Below, in pieces: positions 24,647 through 33,764 of a DNA stretch of 64,000 nucleotides. The position numbers were made by a program, and so were the translations under genes. Below the pieces are notes generated by a model, which did not search any database, was not told the DNA's origin, and saw only the letters and a list, made by a program, of their open reading frames with translations. Location of the stretch: the NCBI RefSeq assembly GCF_900142845.1, contig NZ_FSRU01000001.1, positions 2,604,001-2,668,000 on the forward strand, read 5' to 3'. Within the stretch, counting starts at the first letter, position 1, and each line of letters begins with the position of its first letter. Source of the DNA: Paraburkholderia phenazinium. GTDB lineage: Bacteria; Pseudomonadota; Gammaproteobacteria; Burkholderiales; Burkholderiaceae.

Positions 24647-26326
24647 ATGAATCCACGAGCCGAACCCACTTCCCACTCCGCCACCGCACCCGCGGCCCGG
24701 TCCTGGACCACCCTGCGCGACGAGAAGGCCCGGCGGCTTGCCGCCATCGCGCCGTGGCTCGAAGACGGCGTGCTGCCCGCCGCGCGCATGGTCGATGCGC
24801 TGGAGATCCTGATCCGCCCCGGCGACCGCGTCGCCCTTGAAGGCGACAACCAGAAGCAGGCGGACTTTCTGTCGCGTTCTTTCGCCAAAGTCGATCCGCA
24901 AAAGATTCACGACGTGCATCTGCTGATTTCCAGCATCAGCCGTCCCGAGCATCTGACGCTGTTCGAGCGCGGCATCACGCACAAGGTCGACTTCGCTTTC
25001 GCCGGACCGCAAAGCCTGCGCGTCGCGCAACTGCTGGAGGACGGCCAGCTCGAAATCGGCGCGATCTACACTTATGTCGAGCTGTACGCGCGGATGTTCG
25101 TGGACCTGACGCCGAACGTCGCGCTGCTGTGCGCCGAAAAAGCGGACCGTCACGGCAATCTCTACACCGGCCCGAATACCGAAGACACACCCACCATCGC
25201 GGAGGCCGCGGCGTTCCGGCATGGCATCGTGATCGTTCAGGTGAACGAAATTGTCGACGAATTGCCGCGCGTCGATATTCCCGGCTCGTGGGTGGACGTG
25301 GTCGTGGAAGCCGACCGGCCGTTTGCGGTCGAGCCGTTGTTCACGCGCGATCCGCGCCACATTGGCGATCTGCAGGTGCTGACCGCGATGATGGTGATCC
25401 GCGGCATCTACGAAGCGTATGGCGTGACCTCGCTCAATCACGGTATCGGCTTCGATACCGCGGCGATCGAACTGCTGCTGCCGACCTACGGCGAAGCACT
25501 CGGGCTGAAGGGCAAGATTTGCCGCAACTGGACGCTCAATCCGCATCCCACACTGATTCCGGCCATCGAATCGGGCTGGGTCGAAAGCGTGCATTGCTTC
25601 GGCAGCGAAGTGGGCATGGAACAGTACATCGAGGCGCGTCCCGACGTCTTCTTCACCGGCCGCGACGGCAGCCTGCGCTCGAACCGCGTGCTGTGCCAGT
25701 TGGCGGGCCAATACGGTGTGGATCTGTTCATCGGCTCGACGCTGCAGATCGACGCGGATGCGAACTCGTCGACGGTCACACGCGGGCGGCTCGCCGGCTT
25801 CGGCGGTGCGCCGAACATGGGCCACGATCCGCGCGGGCGCCGTCATTCGAGCGAAGCTTGGCTCAAGCTGCTGAAGGACCAGGGCCCGGTTTCGCGTGGA
25901 CAGAAGCTGGTGGTCCAGCTCGCCGAGACGTACAAGAAAGGCGGCGAGCCGACCTTCGTCGACGAACTCGACGCGGTTGCGGTCGGCGCGAAGAGCGGCA
26001 TGCCGATCGCACCGGTGATGATCTATGGCGACGACGTCAGCCATGTCGTCACCGAAGAAGGCATCGCGCATCTGCACAAGGCTGAAGGCATCGACGAACG
26101 GCGCGCCGCGATCGCAGCGGTGGCGGGCGTCACGCCGATCGGTTTGCGCGCGAAGCCGGAGAAAACGGCTGAGCTGCGCCGGCGCGGCATCGTCGCTTAT
26201 CCGGAAGATCTCGGCATCCGGCGCGGCGAAGCGAAACGCTCGCTGCTGGCCGCGCGCAGCATCGACGATCTGGTCACCTGGTCGGGCGGTCTGTATGTGC
26301 CGCCGGCGCGTTTCCGGAGCTGGTAA
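24647..26326 (+). CDS. mdcA: Malonate decarboxylase subunit alpha (malonyl-ACP:acetate ACP transferase)
   Basis: The 559-residue CoA-transferase-like subunit swaps the acetyl group on the acyl carrier protein MdcC for malonyl. Conserved text includes LRPGD-like [51 protein letters not shown] and [22 protein letters not shown], all familiar from MdcA. ATG 24647 is chosen; the frame stays open upstream inside the regulator gene but that part matches no MdcA. mdcB follows after 2 bases. Cytoplasmic complex with MdcC, D and E. Confidence 0.95.
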   Translation: MNPRAEPTSHSATAPAARSWTTLRDEKARRLAAIAPWLEDGVLPAARMVDALEILIRPGDRVALEGDNQKQADFLSRSFAKVDPQKIHDVHLLISSISRPEHLTLFERGITHKVDFAFAGPQSLRVAQLLEDGQLEIGAIYTYVELYARMFVDLTPNVALLCAEKADRHGNLYTGPNTEDTPTIAEAAAFRHGIVIVQVNEIVDELPRVDIPGSWVDVVVEADRPFAVEPLFTRDPRHIGDLQVLTAMMVIRGIYEAYGVTSLNHGIGFDTAAIELLLPTYGEALGLKGKICRNWTLNPHPTLIPAIESGWVESVHCFGSEVGMEQYIEARPDVFFTGRDGSLRSNRVLCQLAGQYGVDLFIGSTLQIDADANSSTVTRGRLAGFGGAPNMGHDPRGRRHSSEAWLKLLKDQGPVSRGQKLVVQLAETYKKGGEPTFVDELDAVAVGAKSGMPIAPVMIYGDDVSHVVTEEGIAHLHKAEGIDERRAAIAAVAGVTPIGLRAKPEKTAELRRRGIVAYPEDLGIRRGEAKRSLLAARSIDDLVTWSGGLYVPPARFRSW

Positions 26327-26328
26327 GC

Positions 26329-27375
26329 ATGGCTACGCCCACACTGATGCCGGTATCCGCCGCGCGGGTTTCTGTCGGCGCCAGGCCGCCTGCGGGTGAG
26401 AGGCTGCCGGTCGGAACGTACGCCGCGCCGTTTGCGGCGGGCCTCGCCGTAGGCGGTCGCCAGAGCGGCCTCGAGGCCCGCCGCGAAGCCAGCGCCGCCG
26501 ACGCGTGGCTGGCCCGGCTTGCCACCACCGCGTTGATCGAAGAAGCACAACTCACGCCGAAGCCCGCCCTGGTGGACCGGCGCGGCAGCGGCGCGCACCG
26601 CGATCTCAATCTGGACATCATGTTGCGTTCCGCGCAGGCGCTGGAACCGACCTTCGCCGCGCTCGCCTCGGCCGCACGCTACAACGCACCGTCCGCGACC
26701 CTGCGCGCGGAACTGGCGCAGATCGGCCGCGCCGGCGAACACGCCATGATGCAGGCCACCGACGGCAGCAATGCGCACCGTGGGGCGATCTGGATTGTCG
26801 GCTTGCTGGTGGCAGGAGCCGCGCTGGTGGATGGCCGGCCGCCGGCGTACGCCGCAGCAGCCACGTCTGCGAACGCCGCCTCGAACGTCTGCGCGCTGGC
26901 CGCCCAGATCGCCTGCTTCCCCGACCGCGTCGCCGCGCCCCCGGACAGTCACGGCGAACGCGTACGCCAGCGCTATCAGGTCGGCGGCGCGCGGCGCGAA
27001 GCGCAGGACGGCTTTCCGCACGTCGTCGCCGTCGGCCTGCCGGCGCTGCTCGCAGCCCGGGCTCACGGCGCACCGGAAGACGCCGCGCGTATCGACGCGC
27101 TGCTCGCCATCATGGCCTCGCTCGACGACACCTGCCTGTTGCATCGCGCCGGCTTGCCGGGCCTGCAAGCCGGTCAGCAAGGCGCACGGCGGGTGCTGGA
27201 TCTCGGCGGCAGCAATACCATCGCCGGCCGCGCCGCGCTCGCCGAACTCGACCGCACGCTGCTGTCCCTTAACGCATCCCCCGGCGGCGCAGCCGATCTG
27301 CTCGCCGCTACCCTCTTCATCGACATGCTGGTGCGTCACGGCACCGGCGGGAGCCAAGTCTCATGGAAAATCTGA
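26329..27375 (+). CDS. mdcB: Triphosphoribosyl-dephospho-CoA synthase
   Basis: The 348-residue enzyme (CitG/MdcB family) makes 2'-(5''-triphosphoribosyl)-3'-dephospho-CoA, the precursor of the prosthetic group carried by Mdc[37 protein letters not shown] and [21 protein letters not shown] are the conserved family blocks. It contains an unusually Ala-rich insertion near residue 180. Its 3' end overlaps mdcC by 13 bases, pointing to coupled translation. Without it, the carrier protein cannot be matured. Confidence 0.93.
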   Translation: MATPTLMPVSAARVSVGARPPAGERLPVGTYAAPFAAGLAVGGRQSGLEARREASAADAWLARLATTALIEEAQLTPKPALVDRRGSGAHRDLNLDIMLRSAQALEPTFAALASAARYNAPSATLRAELAQIGRAGEHAMMQATDGSNAHRGAIWIVGLLVAGAALVDGRPPAYAAAATSANAASNVCALAAQIACFPDRVAAPPDSHGERVRQRYQVGGARREAQDGFPHVVAVGLPALLAARAHGAPEDAARIDALLAIMASLDDTCLLHRAGLPGLQAGQQGARRVLDLGGSNTIAGRAALAELDRTLLSLNASPGGAADLLAATLFIDMLVRHGTGGSQVSWKI

Positions 27376-27668
27376 CCTTCGATTACCCGGCGCAGCGCGC
27401 CGTCACGACCCGCGCCCATGTCGGCGTGGTCGGCTCGGGCGACCTCGAAGTGCTGCTGTCGCCGGCCGCTTCGATGACGGCGCACGTGGTCGTGCGCACC
27501 AGCGTCGACGGCTACGGCCATATCTGGAAGAGCGTGCTCGACCGCTTCTTCACGCGCTACGATGGCGCCGCGCAGATCGAGATCAACGACTTCGGCGCGA
27601 CCCCCGGCGTAGTGGCGCTGCGTCTCGCGGAAGCGGTGGAGGAAGCGGAACAGGGAGACGAGGCATGA
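27363..27668 (+). CDS. mdcC: Malonate decarboxylase acyl carrier protein (delta subunit)
   Basis: The 101-residue carrier protein has Ser25 in [11 protein letters not shown], the attachment site of the dephospho-CoA-derived group in this family. The C-terminal [23 protein letters not shown] is a typical MdcC/CitD ending. It ferries acetyl and malonyl between MdcA and the MdcDE decarboxylase. It overlaps mdcB at its start and mdcD at its stop (ATGA). Confidence 0.95.
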   Translation: MENLTFDYPAQRAVTTRAHVGVVGSGDLEVLLSPAASMTAHVVVRTSVDGYGHIWKSVLDRFFTRYDGAAQIEINDFGATPGVVALRLAEAVEEAEQGDEA

Positions 27669-28561
27669 GCACCGTCGCTACCCCTGTGATTACCCCTCAA
27701 CCCGCGCCCGTGCTGCACGACAGTTTCATCGAACTGTCGGCGCGCGAACGCGCCCGCGCCCTGCTCGATGCCGGCACGTTTCGCGAACTGCTCGGACCGT
27801 TCGACCGGATCGAGTCGCCGTGGCTGCCGTTGCAAGGCATCGTCTGCCAGGCGGACGACGGTTGCGTGATCGCGCGCGGCACGATCGACGGCGAACCTGC
27901 GGTGGTCGCCGCGATCGAATCGGCGTTCCAGGGCGGCAGCATCGGCGAGGTCTCCGGCAGCAAGATCGCGGCGGCGCTCGAACTCGCCTTACGCGACTGC
28001 GAACGCGGCAAGCCGGTTCGTCCGGTGGTGCTGTTCGAAACCGGCGGCGTGCGTCTGCAGGAAGCCAATCTGGGCCTCGCCGTGATCGCCGAAATCCAGG
28101 CCGCGATCGTTGCGCTGCGCCGGCATGTGCCGGTGGTCGGCGTGATCTCGGGGATGGTGGGCTGCTTCGGCGGCATGTCGCTCGCGGCCGCGCTGTGCTC
28201 GTATCTGGTCGTCACGAAGCAGGGCCGGCTCGGCATGAACGGGCCCGAAGTGATCGAACAGGAAGCCGGTATCGACGAACTCGACGCCAGCGACCGCCGT
28301 CATGTGTGGCAACTGATCGGTGGCGAACAGCGGGCCTTGACGGGCTTTGCGGATGCCCTCGTCGAAGACGATCCCAATGCGCTGCGCAGCGCCGTGCAGC
28401 GTGCTTTCACCCAGGGCGTCCCGGCGGCGCACCGGACCGAGCAGGTCGACAGCTATCTGGACGGACTCGCGCGGATCGATCCGGCGAACGTCACCCCTGA
28501 AACCATGCGGACCGTGTTTCATGCGAACGCCGCGCTCTCGTCCTCCAAGGAGCAAGCATGA
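27665..28561 (+). CDS. mdcD: Malonyl-S-ACP decarboxylase, beta subunit
   Basis: The 298-residue carboxyltransferase-fold subunit has SFIELSARERARALLDAGTFRELLGPFDRIESPW at the front, the glycine-rich ESAFQGGSIGEVSGSKIAAALELA, and VVGVISGMVGCFGGMSLAAALCSYLVVT, where the crotonase-like oxyanion environment lies. With MdcE it removes CO2 from malonyl-ACP. ATG 27665 overlaps the mdcC stop; its own stop overlaps the mdcE start, also as ATGA. Confidence 0.95.
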   Translation: MSTVATPVITPQPAPVLHDSFIELSARERARALLDAGTFRELLGPFDRIESPWLPLQGIVCQADDGCVIARGTIDGEPAVVAAIESAFQGGSIGEVSGSKIAAALELALRDCERGKPVRPVVLFETGGVRLQEANLGLAVIAEIQAAIVALRRHVPVVGVISGMVGCFGGMSLAAALCSYLVVTKQGRLGMNGPEVIEQEAGIDELDASDRRHVWQLIGGEQRALTGFADALVEDDPNALRSAVQRAFTQGVPAAHRTEQVDSYLDGLARIDPANVTPETMRTVFHANAALSSSKEQA

Positions 28562-29373
28562 CCGAAGCCTCCCTTACCCGCGGCGCACGCTGGTTTCGCG
28601 CCCTCGCCGGCGAGCCGGTCAGCGCGGCGCCGGTGTGGAGCGGCGACGCTCCGCTTGGCAACGACACCGCCCACTTCTTCGCCGTCGTGCCCGATCCGCA
28701 GAACCGCTTTCCGCGCGCCACCGATAACGTCGTCGGCCTCGAACAGGGCTGGCTGCTCGCGCGTGCGGTACGCAAGGCCATCGCCGAGGATGCACAAAGC
28801 GGCGCGCGGCGCCCGATCGTTGCGATCGTCGATGTGAAAAGCCAGGCCTATGGCTACCGTGAAGAGACGCTCGGCATTCACCTCGCCTGCGCCGCGGCGG
28901 TCGACGCGTATGCAACCGCACGCGACGCCGGCCATCCTGTCATTGCACTGATTGTCGGGCCGGCGATGTCCGGCGCATTTCTCGCGCATGGCTACCAGGC
29001 CAACCGGATCCTCGCACTCGATGCGCCCGGCACCATGGTGCACGCCATGGGCAAGGAAGCTGCGGCCCGCGTCACGCGCCGCACGGTCGAAGACCTCGAA
29101 GCGCTTGGTGAAACCATTGTGCCGATGTCGTATTCGATGGCCTCGTTCGCCAAACTTGGCCTGCTCGACGAGCTGATCAAAGGCGTCGATGCCGATGCGC
29201 CCAGCGACGCGCAGATCGGACACGTGCGTGAGGTGCTGAGCGCGGCGATTCGCAGCGCGCGTGACGACCAGCCGGGTCTCTCGCACCGGCTGCAATCCGA
29301 TACCGCCAGGAAGTCCCGGGCGGCCTCGGTCGAAGTGCGGCGGCGCCTGGCCGAACAGTGGGACGCTGCGTAA
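28558..29373 (+). CDS. mdcE: Malonate decarboxylase, gamma subunit
   Basis: The 271-residue partner of MdcD shares the carboxyltransferase fold. RGARWFRALAG, AIVDVKSQAYGYREETLGIHLACAAAVDAYATARDAGHPVIALIVGPAMSGAFLAHGYQANRILAL are highly typical, with Gly-Ala rich loops that form the active site with the beta subunit. Normal length. The stop TAA shares its last A with the ATG of mdcG. Confidence 0.95.
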   Translation: MTEASLTRGARWFRALAGEPVSAAPVWSGDAPLGNDTAHFFAVVPDPQNRFPRATDNVVGLEQGWLLARAVRKAIAEDAQSGARRPIVAIVDVKSQAYGYREETLGIHLACAAAVDAYATARDAGHPVIALIVGPAMSGAFLAHGYQANRILALDAPGTMVHAMGKEAAARVTRRTVEDLEALGETIVPMSYSMASFAKLGLLDELIKGVDADAPSDAQIGHVREVLSAAIRSARDDQPGLSHRLQSDTARKSRAASVEVRRRLAEQWDAA

Positions 29374-30101
29374 TGCGCACTTGTGCGGCGCCGCCGTTTG
29401 CGACCGACAGCGCGCATCAATGCGACGCGCGTTGGCGGCCGCATGACCTGCTGCGTCTGCGTCGTCTGCCCGCATTCGACGGCGAGCCGGAGTGGGTTCG
29501 CGCCGCCTTCGCAGGCGCGCCGTTCGCGGTGGTCAGGCGCGCGCAGGCGGCGCCCGGCTTCATCGCCATCGGCGTGCGCGGCAACGGCCGAGCACAACGT
29601 TACGGCACGTGGGTTGAAAGCGGCGATATCGAAGCCGCGATCGCCCCCGAAGACCTCGCAGTCAGTTTGCCTGCCGACGCCGAACGTTGTGCCCTGCCGG
29701 CGTTCGCCTTGTATGCCGCCTTGCGCCGCGAAGCGCGTTACCTCGACGCGTTGTCGTGGGGGCCCACCGGCAGCGCAGGTTTCGAACTGGTGAGCGGCAT
29801 ACCCACCGTCACCGTGACGAGCGATCTCGATCTGCTGGTCCGCACGCCGCGAGCACTCTCGCGCGAGCGTGCCAAGCAGATGTTGAACGAACTCGAGTTG
29901 CATGCACAACGCGCAGGAATTCGCGTCGACGTGCAACTCGAAACACCTGCAGGCGGCATTGCGCTTGCGGAATGGGCTGCCGGCAAGCCGCGCGTCATGG
30001 CGCGTGATGCGCAAGGTCCGCGGCTGATTGCCGATCCGTGGGGCGCCGACGCCACACAAGCCGCGCACGCCGCGCAACCCACACTCAATGCGCACGCATA
30101 A
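29373..30101 (+). CDS. mdcG: Phosphoribosyl-dephospho-CoA transferase (MdcG)
   Basis: The 242-residue nucleotidyltransferase-like protein attaches the prosthetic group to Ser25 of MdcC. RWRPHDLLRLRRLPAF opens the family, the pair SDLDLLVRTP (about 150) supplies the metal-binding Asp-x-Asp of the transferase, and WAAGKPRVMARDAQGPRLI is the conserved tail. ATG 29373 is used because it forms a TAATG with mdcE. mdcH follows in the same manner. Confidence 0.92.
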   Translation: MRTCAAPPFATDSAHQCDARWRPHDLLRLRRLPAFDGEPEWVRAAFAGAPFAVVRRAQAAPGFIAIGVRGNGRAQRYGTWVESGDIEAAIAPEDLAVSLPADAERCALPAFALYAALRREARYLDALSWGPTGSAGFELVSGIPTVTVTSDLDLLVRTPRALSRERAKQMLNELELHAQRAGIRVDVQLETPAGGIALAEWAAGKPRVMARDAQGPRLIADPWGADATQAAHAAQPTLNAHA

Positions 30102-31039
30102 TGCTCGCTTACCAGTTTCCCGGCCAGGGCGCGCAATCTGCGGACTTCCTGCATCGATTGCCGCAGCACGCGGTGGTCGCCGCCACGCTCGACGAAGCCT
30201 CCGAGGCACTCGGTACCGACGTGCTGACGCTCGACACCCCCGACGCACTGCGCTCGACGGTTGCGGTTCAGATCGGGCTGGTGGTGGCCGGCGTCGCCAC
30301 GGTTCGGTTGTTGGCCGACGCGCAAGTCGTGCCTGACATCAGCGCCGGCCTGTCCGTAGGCGCCTATGCGGCTGCGGTCAGTTGCGGCGCGCTCGAGTTC
30401 GCCGACGCGCTGCGCATGGTGCGCAAGCGGGCCGAGTTGATGGAGACCGCGTATCCGTCCGGGTACGGATTGGCCGCTATTTCCGGCCTGACTGAACGGC
30501 AGTTGGAGACGCTCGCTGCGCAACAGGCGCAGGAAGGTTTACCGCCCGTCTATATCGGCAACGTCAACGCACCCAGGCAGATCGTCACGGCCGGCGCCGA
30601 CGCCGCGCTCGAAGCATTGATAGAACGCGCGCTAGCGGCTGGTGCACGCAAAGCCACGCGCCTCGCCGTGAGCGTGCCGTCTCATTGCGAGCTGCTTGCG
30701 GATGCCGCCGACGCATTGATCGACTACGCACGCGGCGTGCCGTTTCACGCGCCGCACAGTCTCTATGTAGGCAATCGCGGCGGCCGGCCGTTGCATACGG
30801 CGGAGGCCATCCGCGACGACCTCGCGACGAACATGGGTCATACGGTTCGCTGGTTCGACGCGCTCACCGTGATGCTTGAAATGGGTGCTCAGGTGGTGGT
30901 GGAAGCGCCGCCGGGTCAGGTGTTGACCGACATTGTCCGCGAGCAGTGGCCGCAGACCACGGCACTCGCCTTAAGCAGCATCGCACCGGACCGATGGGTG
31001 GCGACTGTGCGTCGCCGCCTCGCCGCGGGCGAAGGTTGA
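30101..31039 (+). CDS. mdcH: Malonyl-CoA:ACP transacylase of malonate decarboxylase
   Basis: The 312-residue acyltransferase (FabD fold) loads MdcC with malonyl so that the decarboxylase can begin its cycle. FPGQGAQ is at residues 5-11, the nucleophile elbow SAGLSVGAYAAAVSCGALEF carries GLSVG, and VSVPSHCELLADAADAL supplies the catalytic His. TAATG coupling to mdcG. It is the last gene of the seven-gene mdc run, followed by a hairpin. Confidence 0.94.
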   Translation: MLAYQFPGQGAQSADFLHRLPQHAVVAATLDEASEALGTDVLTLDTPDALRSTVAVQIGLVVAGVATVRLLADAQVVPDISAGLSVGAYAAAVSCGALEFADALRMVRKRAELMETAYPSGYGLAAISGLTERQLETLAAQQAQEGLPPVYIGNVNAPRQIVTAGADAALEALIERALAAGARKATRLAVSVPSHCELLADAADALIDYARGVPFHAPHSLYVGNRGGRPLHTAEAIRDDLATNMGHTVRWFDALTVMLEMGAQVVVEAPPGQVLTDIVREQWPQTTALALSSIAPDRWVATVRRRLAAGEG

Positions 31040-31047
31040 ACGACATG

Positions 31048-31068
31048 GCTGCGATGCGCTATCGCAGC
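31048..31068. terminator. Stem-loop after mdcH
   Basis: A perfect 8-bp stem (GCTGCGAT/ATCGCAGC) with a 5-base loop starts 9 bases after the mdcH stop and ends 8 bases before the MazF gene stop. No T-run. It probably separates the two convergent operons. Confidence 0.5.
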
Positions 31069-31076
31069 GTGTAGCC

Positions 31077-31397
31077 TCACTCGACAAAGATCTCCTGCAG
31101 CGTCGACAACGCGTTCGATAAAGCCAGATCCGACACCGCCCCCGCTTTCTTCACCAGCCGCGTCTTGTCGACCGTGCAGATCTGGTCGAGCAGGATCAAA
31201 CCCTTCTTGCGCAAGAACGTAAGCGGCACGCGAAACGGCGCGGCCTTGCCGGCCGTGGTCATGGGCGCCACGATCACCGTGCGCAGATGATCGTGCAACT
31301 CGGATGGTGACACCACCACGCACGGCCGGGTCTTTTGAATCTCGCTGCCAATGGTGGGATCCAGCGCAACCAGCCAGACGTCGCCGCGCGCTACCAC
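31077..31397 (-). CDS. mazF: MazF/PemK-family toxin
   Basis: The 106-residue endoribonuclease toxin has ARGDVWLVALDPTIGSEIQKTRPCVVVSP (residues 3-31), the classic start of MazF, and later VIVAPMTTAGK and LILLDQICTVDKTRLVKK. The start is GTG at 31397, overlapping the antitoxin gene by 7 bases. It would cut single-stranded mRNA at specific triplets or longer sites; the specificity cannot be read from sequence alone. Confidence 0.92.
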   Translation of the reverse strand: MVARGDVWLVALDPTIGSEIQKTRPCVVVSPSELHDHLRTVIVAPMTTAGKAAPFRVPLTFLRKKGLILLDQICTVDKTRLVKKAGAVSDLALSNALSTLQEIFVE

Positions 31398-31639
31398 GTG
31401 AACCCCGCGTCATCCGCGTTGGGAAACTCGCCCATCACAAGGTCGTCGTCACCCGACGCCGCCAACGAGCGGCTCGCGTCCGCCCAGCCCGTGCGGGCCC
31501 TCTTCTGCGGGCGACGCAAGACCAATGCGTTCCCCTCTACTTGCATATCCACTTCGTCCTCCAGTCCCAGTTGGGTCAAGATGGGTTTCGGAATCAGTAC
31601 GCCATGGGAATTGCCCATTCTGCGGATCGTTGTCTTCAT
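31391..31639 (-). CDS. mazE: MazE/AbrB-type antitoxin
   Basis: The 82-residue protein has the SpoVT/AbrB swapped-hairpin domain KTTIRRMGNSHGVLIPKPILTQLGLEDEVDMQVEGNALVLR (2-42), which binds DNA. The acidic C-terminus (ASGDDDLVMGEFPNADDAGF) should wrap MazF. First gene of the pair, so it likely autorepresses together with the toxin. Intact. Confidence 0.93.
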   Translation of the reverse strand: MKTTIRRMGNSHGVLIPKPILTQLGLEDEVDMQVEGNALVLRRPQKRARTGWADASRSLAASGDDDLVMGEFPNADDAGFTW

Positions 31640-31794
31640 GGCGTCACCTGAACAGGAATGCTAAAGGGTTAGCGAACATAAGTAAGCACAATGTTATTAC
31701 ACGATAGCACGGCAAACGGCATAAGACGAATCGCATTGCGATACGTTGCAATCCGCCGCGAGTCGATGCGGTACGTTGCCAAAGCCCCCGCCCG

Positions 31795-32727
31795 CTAGCG
31801 TCGCTGGATCAACTGTCGGCCCATGGTCTGCGCATAGGCGTCGCAAGCGTCGTGCGCCACTCGCGCTGCCGCGAGCACGCCCACAGCGGCGTCATCGCGA
31901 TAACACATGGCCACGACGATAGGCGGCGGCAACGGCCGCACCTGCAACTCGCCGAGTTCTCCGCTCTGTAGCAACGGCTCGACGAACAGCGCCGGCACCG
32001 CCGCCACGCCGTAGCCGTCGCGCAGCAACTGCACGATCACCGCGACCGACGGCATGCAGGTGACGTTGGTCTGTTCGAGCGGCACACCCGCCCGTCTCGC
32101 GAGCTCGCTGACAATGCCCTCCACCGCCATCTGCGGCGCAGTCCCGCGTCCGAACGTCAGCACCGGTTTGTGCAGCACCGTCTGCACATGCTTCGCGCGG
32201 CTCGCGGGAATCAGGTCGCGGCGCGCGATCCAGCGCACCGGGTAGCTCGCCAGCGCGGTAGACACCACCGTGGGGTCGCCGTCGCTCTCCACCTGCAACA
32301 CCAGGTCCAGTTCGCCCGCGCGCAGTCGCGGCGCGAGCACGGCACTCACGTCGACGGTCAGGTCCACCACGATGCGGCTGTATTCTGTGTTGAGCATGCG
32401 GACATAGTCGGGCAGCCAGCTATGCACAACCGTTTCGATGACGCCGAGCCGCAGCCGCGTGGCGATTTGCGCGTCGTCCTGGGCGGCGAGTTGCAGCGAG
32501 CGCGTCGCCTGCACGACCGAGCGCGCATGCGTGAGCAGACGCTCGCCGTGCGGCGTCAGTTGAAACTCCGCCGCGCTGCGCTCGATCAACTCGACGCCCA
32601 ATTCCGCCTCCAGCGTCTTGATGCGCAATGAAATCGCCGCGGGCGTCGCGTGCATCGCGTTAGCGGTTGCGCGAAAACTGCCGAGGCGGGCCAGCGTCAG
32701 AAACGTTTCCACAAAGCGTGTATTCAC
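31795..32727 (-). CDS. LysR-family transcriptional regulator
   Basis: The 310-residue regulator has HTH NTRFVETFLTLARLGSFRATANAMHATPAAISLRIKTLE. The start is set at GTG 32727, which yields the normal LysR N-terminus. A TTG ten codons earlier is open but lacks a ribosome site. The effector domain shows RLRLGVIETVVHSWLPDYVRML. It is divergent from the DUF1445/MFS pair and is separated from it by about 180 bases containing an inverted repeat, so it probably regulates that pair. Effector unknown. Confidence 0.88.
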   Translation of the reverse strand: MNTRFVETFLTLARLGSFRATANAMHATPAAISLRIKTLEAELGVELIERSAAEFQLTPHGERLLTHARSVVQATRSLQLAAQDDAQIATRLRLGVIETVVHSWLPDYVRMLNTEYSRIVVDLTVDVSAVLAPRLRAGELDLVLQVESDGDPTVVSTALASYPVRWIARRDLIPASRAKHVQTVLHKPVLTFGRGTAPQMAVEGIVSELARRAGVPLEQTNVTCMPSVAVIVQLLRDGYGVAAVPALFVEPLLQSGELGELQVRPLPPPIVVAMCYRDDAAVGVLAAARVAHDACDAYAQTMGRQLIQRR

Positions 32728-32805
32728 AGCGGCATCTCTGGCAAATGAGCGGGTCAATCATCTGGCGAATGATGGGGCAAATAGTGGCGCGACGGCCGTC
32801 TACCT

Positions 32806-32824
32806 CGTTAAGTTTAATTTAACG
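32806..32824. promoter_or_regulatory. Inverted repeat, LysR operator candidate
   Basis: CGTTAA-N7-TTAACG is a perfect 6-bp inverted repeat in the intergenic space between the LysR gene and the hydro-lyase gene. Its size and AT-rich centre suit a LysR binding site. Confidence 0.55.
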
Positions 32825-32906
32825 AAAAGCAAAAAAATCTCGCTAGATGGATATTTTCGGCGCGACTACTCTGGTTCGCATCCGTCACCCGAAGCGAAGC
32901 CCGTTC

Positions 32907-33686
32907 ATGTCCCTTGCTCCATCCGAATTCCGCCAGCAGGTTCGCAGCGGCCGCCTGTCCGGCCCCACCGCCGGCTATTGCGGCGATTTCGCGCAAGCCA
33001 ATCTGGCGATCCTGCCGCGCCAATCCGCCGACGATTTCCTGCGCTTCTGCACGCTCAATCCGAAGGCCTGTCCGCTGCTCGCAATCGGCGAGCCCGGCGA
33101 CTGGCGAGTGCCCGCGCTCGGCGCCGATCTCGACGTGCGCAACGACGTGCCCGCCTTCTACATCTACCGTCACGGCGAACGCACGGAAGAAGTGCGCAGC
33201 CTGAACGAACTCTGGCGCGACGACCTGGTGGTGTTCGCCATCGGCTGTTCGTTTTCGTTCGAGGAGATGCTCAAGCGCGAGGGAATTGCGTTGCGCCATC
33301 TCGAACAGGAACGCAACGTGCCCATGTACCGCACCAGCGAAGCCAACGTGCGGGCCGGCGTGTTCGGCGGTCATCGCGTCGTATCGATGCGGCCGATGAA
33401 GGCCGCCGACGCGATTCGCGCCATCCAGATCACCAGCCGCTTTCCCTCCGTGCACGGTGCGCCGGTGCATCTGGGCGACCCGTCGCTGATCGGCATCCGC
33501 GATCTGTCACGGCCCGATTTCGGCGATGCGGTCGACATCCACAGCGACGAGCTGCCGGTGTTCTGGGCCTGCGGCGTGACACCGCAAGCGGCCATCGAAA
33601 GCGCGCGTCTGCCGTTCGCGATTGCCCACAAACCCGGTCACATGCTGATCACGGATATCCCGAACACGCGGCTCGCGATTCTCTGA
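32907..33686 (+). CDS. DUF1445 family putative hydro-lyase (YcsI-like)
   Basis: The 259-residue protein of the DUF1445 family starts with ATG 32907 ([15 protein letters not shown]). Characteristic blocks are [44 protein letters not shown] and [13 protein letters not shown] with [17 protein letters not shown] at the end. The Cys in GCSFS and the Cys in ACGVTP are candidates for catalysis, as is the His in HKPGHM. The family has been tied to hydro-lyase or D-glutamate cyclase-like activity, but few members are tested. It is followed by an MFS transporter gene, suggesting catabolism of a substrate that the transporter imports. Confidence 0.88.
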   Translation: MSLAPSEFRQQVRSGRLSGPTAGYCGDFAQANLAILPRQSADDFLRFCTLNPKACPLLAIGEPGDWRVPALGADLDVRNDVPAFYIYRHGERTEEVRSLNELWRDDLVVFAIGCSFSFEEMLKREGIALRHLEQERNVPMYRTSEANVRAGVFGGHRVVSMRPMKAADAIRAIQITSRFPSVHGAPVHLGDPSLIGIRDLSRPDFGDAVDIHSDELPVFWACGVTPQAAIESARLPFAIAHKPGHMLITDIPNTRLAIL

Positions 33687-33764
33687 ACGCGTCACTCAAG
33701 GTCTTCTATCCCGCTGCAAGCCGTGCATCAAGACACGGTTCCTAAAACGACCCGGAGGTTAAGC

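Noticed and set aside
24539..26077. 512-codon minus-strand frame opposite mdcA
   Set aside because: Shadow of a well supported mdcA gene; composition is rich in Arg, His and Gln and no motif is seen.
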